In this document: one piece after another, positions 59,758 to 64,000 of the stretch | How the letters are laid out: each line of letters opens with the position of its first letter | Numbering within the stretch: position 1 is the stretch's first letter | Source: Arthrobacter sp. NtRootA1 | GTDB lineage: Bacteria; Actinomycetota; Actinomycetes; Actinomycetales; Micrococcaceae | Direction of reading: 5' to 3' | Assembly (NCBI RefSeq): GCF_019976975.1 | Contig: NZ_AP024630.1 | Span: forward strand, 2,480,001-2,544,000 | DNA: 64,000 nucleotides | The notes under the pieces: generated by a model | Database searches by the model: none | Told to the model about the DNA's origin: nothing | What the model saw: the letters and a program-made list of their open reading frames with translations, nothing else | Translations under genes and position numbers: made by a program

Positions 59758-62367
59758 TCAGGCAGACGAAGAGGTTTCGCTGTGCCTGTGACGTAGCCGT
59801 TTGTAGAGCCAATCGACGCCGAGAACGCCAGGAATAGCAAGGACAGCTACAGTCCAGCCCGCAGCGGTAGGCGGCGCTTGTCCAAGGATTCCGGCAAGAG
59901 GGGGAACGAACAGGAACACGGCCAGCGCCGCCAATTCAGCGGATACCGCCCACAGCAGGAGGCGGTTGGTAAACCAACCCTGCTTCCACGGGGGAGCCGT
60001 TGCGCTCCTGCAGGCGAAAGCGGTAGCCAGTTGGCCCAGCACGACGGCGGCAAACGCAGCCCCGGACGCTGACATCAGTACACCGGGATCCCATGATTGA
60101 CCCCGAACCCAGCCGCTGCCGAACAGGACCGTTGAAAACGCCGCCATTGCGATCAAGGCTTCCGTGGGCCCCATCACGGCAAACACCCGCAGCATGAGGT
60201 GACGGTCCAGGAGGTGCCGTTTTTCGGGGGGCCTCTTCAATACCCGCTTTCCCGGAGCCTCGGCCCCGAGAGCCAAGGCAGGCAGCAGATCTGTTCCAAT
60301 GTCCAGCGCCAAAATCTGAAGGACACCAAGCGCAAGGGGAAACTGGCCGCCTGACAGGGCCCAGATAACGAAAGGTGCCAATTCCGCTACGTTGTCGGTG
60401 AGGTGGTAAGTGAGGAAGCGGTGAATGTTCGAGTACGTTGCCCGCCCTTGCTCGATTGCGGCCACGATCGTGGCGAAATGATCGTCCAGGAGAACCAGGT
60501 CCGAAGCTTCGCGGGCAACATCCGTGCCGCTGAGGCCCATGGCTACTCCGATATCGGCCTGGCGAAGCGCGGGACCGTCGTTGACGCCGTCTCCCGTCAT
60601 CGCTACCACATGGCCCCGTGCCTGCAGCGCCTTCGCCACTCGAAGCTTTTGCTCCGGGGAGACTCTGCTGACCACTACTCCATCGCGGTCCAGGAGGGCA
60701 CCTAGGATTTGCTCATCTCCGGGGAGGTCCGCGCCTTGGACAACGAGGTTGTCCGGACCCATCAGGCCAATCTCCCTGGCGATTGCCCCGGCCGTTGATG
60801 GGTGGTCGCCAGTGATCATTGCTATCCGGATTCCGGCCCCTCGTGCTGCCTTGATCACGTCACCCACGTCCGGCCTTGGCGGATCATGAAGTCCGATGAG
60901 CCCCAGAGGTGCAAGGTTGCGTTCGGCGTCCTCTGCCGATCGGTCCAGCCAGTCCGAAGCCGTTCCTGGCAATTCCCTGCTTGCCACTGCTATCACACGC
61001 AACCCGCGGGAAGCCATCGCCTCCACGGCACCAGCCAAAACGCCTGAGGTGTCCGTGCACAGTGGCAAAACGGATTCCGGTGCCCCCTTGACGTACAGTG
61101 TGGTCCCGGCAATCACGGACTCCCGGCGCCTGTCGGCGTCAAAGGCAAAGCGTCGGATGATTTTGACCGTTTCAGGCTCACGTCCCAACAGCCGACGCGC
61201 AAGGGAATCAATCGCCGCTTCCATGGGGTCGCCGCTGGCCGTCCAGCCGCCTTCGTGGTGCACCGCCCGTCCCTGCGACGCTACCCGTGCGCCCAAGGCG
61301 GCCAGCAAAGCCATGCTTCGTGCCTGCCCTTCGATCCGTGCTTCAGGCCCGTAGCCCTCGCCCACGATCTTCACCGGACCGTCGGCAGTGAAGACCTCGA
61401 CGGCGTTCATCCGGTTTTGCGTCAAGGTTCCCGTTTTGTCCGTGCAGATAAAGGTTGTGGAACCAAGTGTTTCTACTGCCTCCAGGTTGCGGACCAGCGC
61501 TTGTCGTTCAGCCATGCGCTGTGCTCCCATAGCCAGTGACAAAGTGACGGTGGGCAACAGACCCTCCGGAATCAGCGCAACGGCCACACCGATGGCAAAC
61601 AGAAACGAGTCGCGCCAGACGATTCCAACCAAGAGGGAAACGACGAAGAAGACGCCTGCCACGCTCAAGGCGACGAATGCTACGAGCCGGACGATCCTTC
61701 GGAGTTCCATGGTCAAGGGAGTGGGTGGCGGTTTGGTGCCGCTCGTGAGGGCGGCAATCGCGGCAAGCTTGGTGTTGCTGCCTGTGGCGGTGACAATGCC
61801 TTCTGCTTCGCCGTTGACAAGGAACGTTCCGCCCCACGCCGGGTCATTGGTTCCTTTCGGCACTGCTGCGCTCTCACCCGTCAGCATGGATTCATCTGCC
61901 GTGCAGTTTGATGCCGAGACAAAAACGATGTCGGCGGGAAGCCTGTCCCCAGCTGCCATAATGACGAGGTCTCCGGGGACCAGCTCACTGGCATGGACGC
62001 TTTGGATCCTGCCATCACGCCGCACATTTACTTCGGCCGGGAGGAGGCCCTGAAGCCGTTCGGCTGCGTGCTGGGCACGTTCTTGCTGGATGTGGGCGAA
62101 GACCCCGTTGACGATGACAACAACGATGATTGCCACGCACAGCTGCGGCATGCCACCGACGTATGCCAATACCGCTGCGACCCACAACATCAACGCGAAG
62201 AAGTGTGTCAACTCGCCCAGCAGCTTTCGCCACTGAGGCACCCTCTTGGCTTGCGGCAATATGTTGGGTCCCGCTTCTGCCAACAACTGCGCAGCCATGC
62301 GGGAACTCAGGCCGTCGGTTCCGGTGACCGCAGGCGGCGGTGCGGGGGGTTTGTTCCCTAGGGCCAT
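59758..62367 (-). CDS. Cation P-type ATPase, CtpF-like (P2)
   Basis: The protein is 869 aa. Motifs are SMLTGESAAVP, ion-site ALIPEGLLPTVTLSLAMG, phosphorylation DKTGTLTQNR (Asp about 310) and hinge TGDGVNDGPALRQADIGVAMG, with about ten membrane helices. CtpF (Rv1997), a P2-type ATPase, is a member of the M. tuberculosis DosR regulon, and this is the most similar of the four ATPases here by motif and context. The shared region with the divergent PPOX gene contains one box. Confidence 0.9.
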   Translation of the reverse strand: MALGNKPPAPPPAVTGTDGLSSRMAAQLLAEAGPNILPQAKRVPQWRKLLGELTHFFALMLWVAAVLAYVGGMPQLCVAIIVVVIVNGVFAHIQQERAQHAAERLQGLLPAEVNVRRDGRIQSVHASELVPGDLVIMAAGDRLPADIVFVSASNCTADESMLTGESAAVPKGTNDPAWGGTFLVNGEAEGIVTATGSNTKLAAIAALTSGTKPPPTPLTMELRRIVRLVAFVALSVAGVFFVVSLLVGIVWRDSFLFAIGVAVALIPEGLLPTVTLSLAMGAQRMAERQALVRNLEAVETLGSTTFICTDKTGTLTQNRMNAVEVFTADGPVKIVGEGYGPEARIEGQARSMALLAALGARVASQGRAVHHEGGWTASGDPMEAAIDSLARRLLGREPETVKIIRRFAFDADRRRESVIAGTTLYVKGAPESVLPLCTDTSGVLAGAVEAMASRGLRVIAVASRELPGTASDWLDRSAEDAERNLAPLGLIGLHDPPRPDVGDVIKAARGAGIRIAMITGDHPSTAGAIAREIGLMGPDNLVVQGADLPGDEQILGALLDRDGVVVSRVSPEQKLRVAKALQARGHVVAMTGDGVNDGPALRQADIGVAMGLSGTDVAREASDLVLLDDHFATIVAAIEQGRATYSNIHRFLTYHLTDNVAELAPFVIWALSGGQFPLALGVLQILALDIGTDLLPALALGAEAPGKRVLKRPPEKRHLLDRHLMLRVFAVMGPTEALIAMAAFSTVLFGSGWVRGQSWDPGVLMSASGAAFAAVVLGQLATAFACRSATAPPWKQGWFTNRLLLWAVSAELAALAVFLFVPPLAGILGQAPPTAAGWTVAVLAIPGVLGVDWLYKRLRHRHSETSSSA

Positions 62368-62430
62368 TATTTCTCCAAAAACGGGACGCCTGTTCGATGT
62401 AAGGCTCCACGTGTGACCCGGGCACGTCTA

Positions 62431-62444
62431 GGGCCAAAGGGCAC
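62431..62444. promoter_or_regulatory. DevR/DosR-like box shared by divergent genes
   Basis: GGGCCAAAGGGCAC, 60 nt from the PPOX start (62504) and 64 nt from the ATPase start (62367). A -10-like GAGCCT is correctly placed on the minus side; TACACG on the plus side is weaker. Confidence 0.55.
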
Positions 62445-62503
62445 GGTTGGGAAAGGACCTTCTGCCCTACACGGGCCTCGCCCTAAGCGTTAGGCTCGGC
62501 GCC

Positions 62504-63022
62504 ATGGAGAACACATCACGGGACCAAACCACATCACCGGACCAGGAAACCAAAGAACTTAGTGTCCACGACTGTTGGAAGTATCTGCAGTCCACATCCA
62601 CGTGCAGGGTGGCACTCATCAACGGAGACGTTCCGGAAATCTTCCCGGTCAACTACATCCCCAATTTTGGAACCCTGCTGTTCAGGACAGGGCAGGGAAC
62701 CAAACACAAGGCCCTCCGCGAAGGGGCAGTGATAGCAATGGAAGCCGACGGGTTCAACCGCTACGGGACCATCGCCTGGAGCGTCATCATCAAAGGACGT
62801 CCCGAGTTCGTGACCCATCCCGAAGAAATCCAGGAAGCGGTGGATGCAGGTTTGTCCCCGTGGCAACCCGGACCCAAGGACATTCTGGTGCGGGTGACGC
62901 CAACGCATATCAGCGGCCGGCGGTTTGTCATCACGCCGCCCTCGAAGTGGTGGCCGCCCTTGGACCCTGCCGCGTCTGACGACGACGTGGCAGCGGAAGG
63001 GGACGACGCCGGAAACCAGTAG
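62504..63022 (+). CDS. PPOX-fold protein
   Basis: The protein is 172 aa from the ATG at 62504; the frame is open to 62447. Motifs are CWKYLQSTSTCRVAL, EIFPVNYIPN, LLFRTGQGTKH, AWSVIIKGRP and a C-terminal ISGRRFVITPP. It has an acidic tail of about 20 residues not seen in the other five copies. It is divergent from the CtpF-like gene. Confidence 0.88.
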   Translation: MENTSRDQTTSPDQETKELSVHDCWKYLQSTSTCRVALINGDVPEIFPVNYIPNFGTLLFRTGQGTKHKALREGAVIAMEADGFNRYGTIAWSVIIKGRPEFVTHPEEIQEAVDAGLSPWQPGPKDILVRVTPTHISGRRFVITPPSKWWPPLDPAASDDDVAAEGDDAGNQ

Positions 63023-63071
63023 GTGGCATGGCCCGGCTTGTCCTGTGGCCGGTTTGTTTTGCGGCCCGGTC

Positions 63072-63884
63072 TCAGGAGGGCCGCGTCAGGATGGTGGGGC
63101 ACTGGACATTCAGGAGCACGTGCTGCGCCACGGAGCCTAGCAGCACCCGAAGGCCGCCCCGCCCCCGACAACCCATGACCAGCAGCCGGGCATCCCTGGC
63201 AGCAGCCACCAGCGCCTCTCCGGGGCCGCGGCTGGTGTCCAGCCTTTCCCGCACGGATACTCCGGGGTGGCGTTCTTTCACGTTACGGACGGCGTCAGCC
63301 AGAACATCGCTATCGCCGGAAACGCTGGAAGGGCGGGGATCCGGACCCGAAGCATGAACGATGACCAGGTCTTCATCCATGCGCTGTGCCTCACTCGCTG
63401 CAAGGTCCAAGGCAACTAGCGAGTCGGAGGATCCGTCGACTCCGACCACCACGCCTTTGCGAACTCCGGATGCCATCTCCGGAACCACAGCAACCGGGCA
63501 GTTGCTTGTCACTGCGATCTGGAAACTGACGGAACCGTATCCCTGGCCCTCCGTCCCCGGCCCGCGGTCGGTTCCAGCCACGAGCATGTCCGCTTCCGAG
63601 GACAGGCCGGCGAGAGTTTCCGCGGGTTCTCCTGACAGTTGCGTGGATGAGACTTCCAAACCGGGATAGGCCTGCGCAATCCGCCCGGATTCGCTCCCCA
63701 GCAGGTCCTCTGCCCGTTCGATGGCTAATTTGCGTTCGCTGCGCGCGGGAAACGCCCAGTCCGGCGGCACCACGTGCACAAGGTTGAGCGCCAAGCCAAA
63801 GGCATCAGCATGTGCGGCTGCCCAGTCTGCGACGTTCCGGCCAGCCTTGGAACCATCAAGGGCTGCCACGATCTGCTTCTTCAC
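63072..63884 (-). CDS. Universal stress protein, two Usp domains
   Basis: The protein is 270 aa from the GTG at 63884 (GAGGGG upstream); a TTG at 63911 is in frame. The first domain (about 1-135) has a weak nucleotide motif (AGTDRGPGTEGQGYGSVS). The second has GVDGSSDSLVALDL and the intact GCRGRGGLRVLLGSVAQHV. It is convergent with the PPOX gene. A DevR-like box lies 71 nt upstream, near the window edge. Confidence 0.9.
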   Translation of the reverse strand: MKKQIVAALDGSKAGRNVADWAAAHADAFGLALNLVHVVPPDWAFPARSERKLAIERAEDLLGSESGRIAQAYPGLEVSSTQLSGEPAETLAGLSSEADMLVAGTDRGPGTEGQGYGSVSFQIAVTSNCPVAVVPEMASGVRKGVVVGVDGSSDSLVALDLAASEAQRMDEDLVIVHASGPDPRPSSVSGDSDVLADAVRNVKERHPGVSVRERLDTSRGPGEALVAAARDARLLVMGCRGRGGLRVLLGSVAQHVLLNVQCPTILTRPS

Positions 63885-63954
63885 GTAACGGCGTCCCCTC
63901 GCATATCCCAACAGTGATCGTTTCCACTATCTGCGGGAGAGGTTGCCACCGCAA

Positions 63955-63968
63955 GGGCCGGAAGGCCT
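63955..63968 (-). promoter_or_regulatory. DevR/DosR-like box for usp
   Basis: GGGCCGGAAGGCCT, 71 nt from the start at 63884, with GATAGT at the expected -10 position. Confidence 0.5.
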
Positions 63969-64000
63969 TTCCGCCAGCTGCCCGAGTGCGTTAGGGTCCT

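Noticed and set aside
63022..63072. Possible terminator between the last convergent pair
   Set aside because: Only a 5-bp CCGGC/GCCGG stem with a long loop could be drawn.

Overview
The window reads as chromosomal DNA of a high-GC Gram-positive actinobacterium. Protein style and gene order are most like Arthrobacter/Paenarthrobacter (Micrococcaceae). This is inferred from GC-rich codon use, GTG starts, an ANTAR regulator, double-length Lrp proteins and mycobacteria-like DevR/DevS proteins; no rRNA or intact tRNA is present to test it.

Region 1 (1-17 kb) is ordinary accessory metabolism. It holds the start of a MesX-like (DUF1852) gene divergent from a LysR regulator; a double-domain Lrp regulator and an amidase; and a five-gene operon (DUF5058 membrane protein, second membrane protein, M20 amidohydrolase, CaiB-type CoA transferase, fused AccD/AccA-like carboxyltransferase). 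A perfect 10-bp inverted repeat lies in the amidase/operon divergent region. Next come a GAF-ANTAR protein with a small neighbour, a decayed toxin-antitoxin pair, an NmrA-like protein, a secreted hybrid beta-propeller protein beside a tRNA-3'-end-like hairpin, a VOC protein, and an ArsR-SulP operon.

Region 2 (about 17.4 kb to the right edge) is very different. It is a dense, nearly gap-free block of about 38 genes that looks like a physically clustered DevR/DosR-type (hypoxia/dormancy) regulon. It carries seven universal stress proteins, six PPOX-fold flavin-binding-like proteins, four P-type ATPases, Hsp20, two flavodoxin-like proteins and two zinc alcohol dehydrogenases. It also has PEP synthase, a HAD-GH65 disaccharide phosphorylase fusion, phosphofructokinase, phosphate acetyltransferase, a beta-CASP RNase and two ABC exporters. 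The regulators are here too: DevR, a complete DevS, and a second DevS-like protein that lacks its ATPase domain. Many of these families match the known Mycobacterium tuberculosis DosR regulon (Usp proteins, HspX, PFK, CtpF, PPOX-like proteins, DevR/DevS).

By eye I find 21 copies of a 14-bp palindromic box, GGG(A/C)C-N4-G(G/T)CC(C/T) with variation, almost all in intergenic regions in front of these genes. In most cases a hexamer of the form nAnnnT follows 23 nt (sometimes 24) after the box. In six cases the box edge lies 36-37 nt from the start codon, so the predicted transcription start falls on the start codon (leaderless mRNA).

The metabolic genes suggest low-oxygen survival: phosphorolysis of a reserve disaccharide to glucose phosphate, glycolysis via PFK, PEP/pyruvate interconversion, acetyl-phosphate formation by Pta, and alcohol dehydrogenases to reoxidise NADH. 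These are inferences from family membership, not demonstrated functions. One 13-gene minus-strand run (31817 to 19375) has no gap above 18 nt and starts at a box-containing region shared with the divergent PEP synthase operon.
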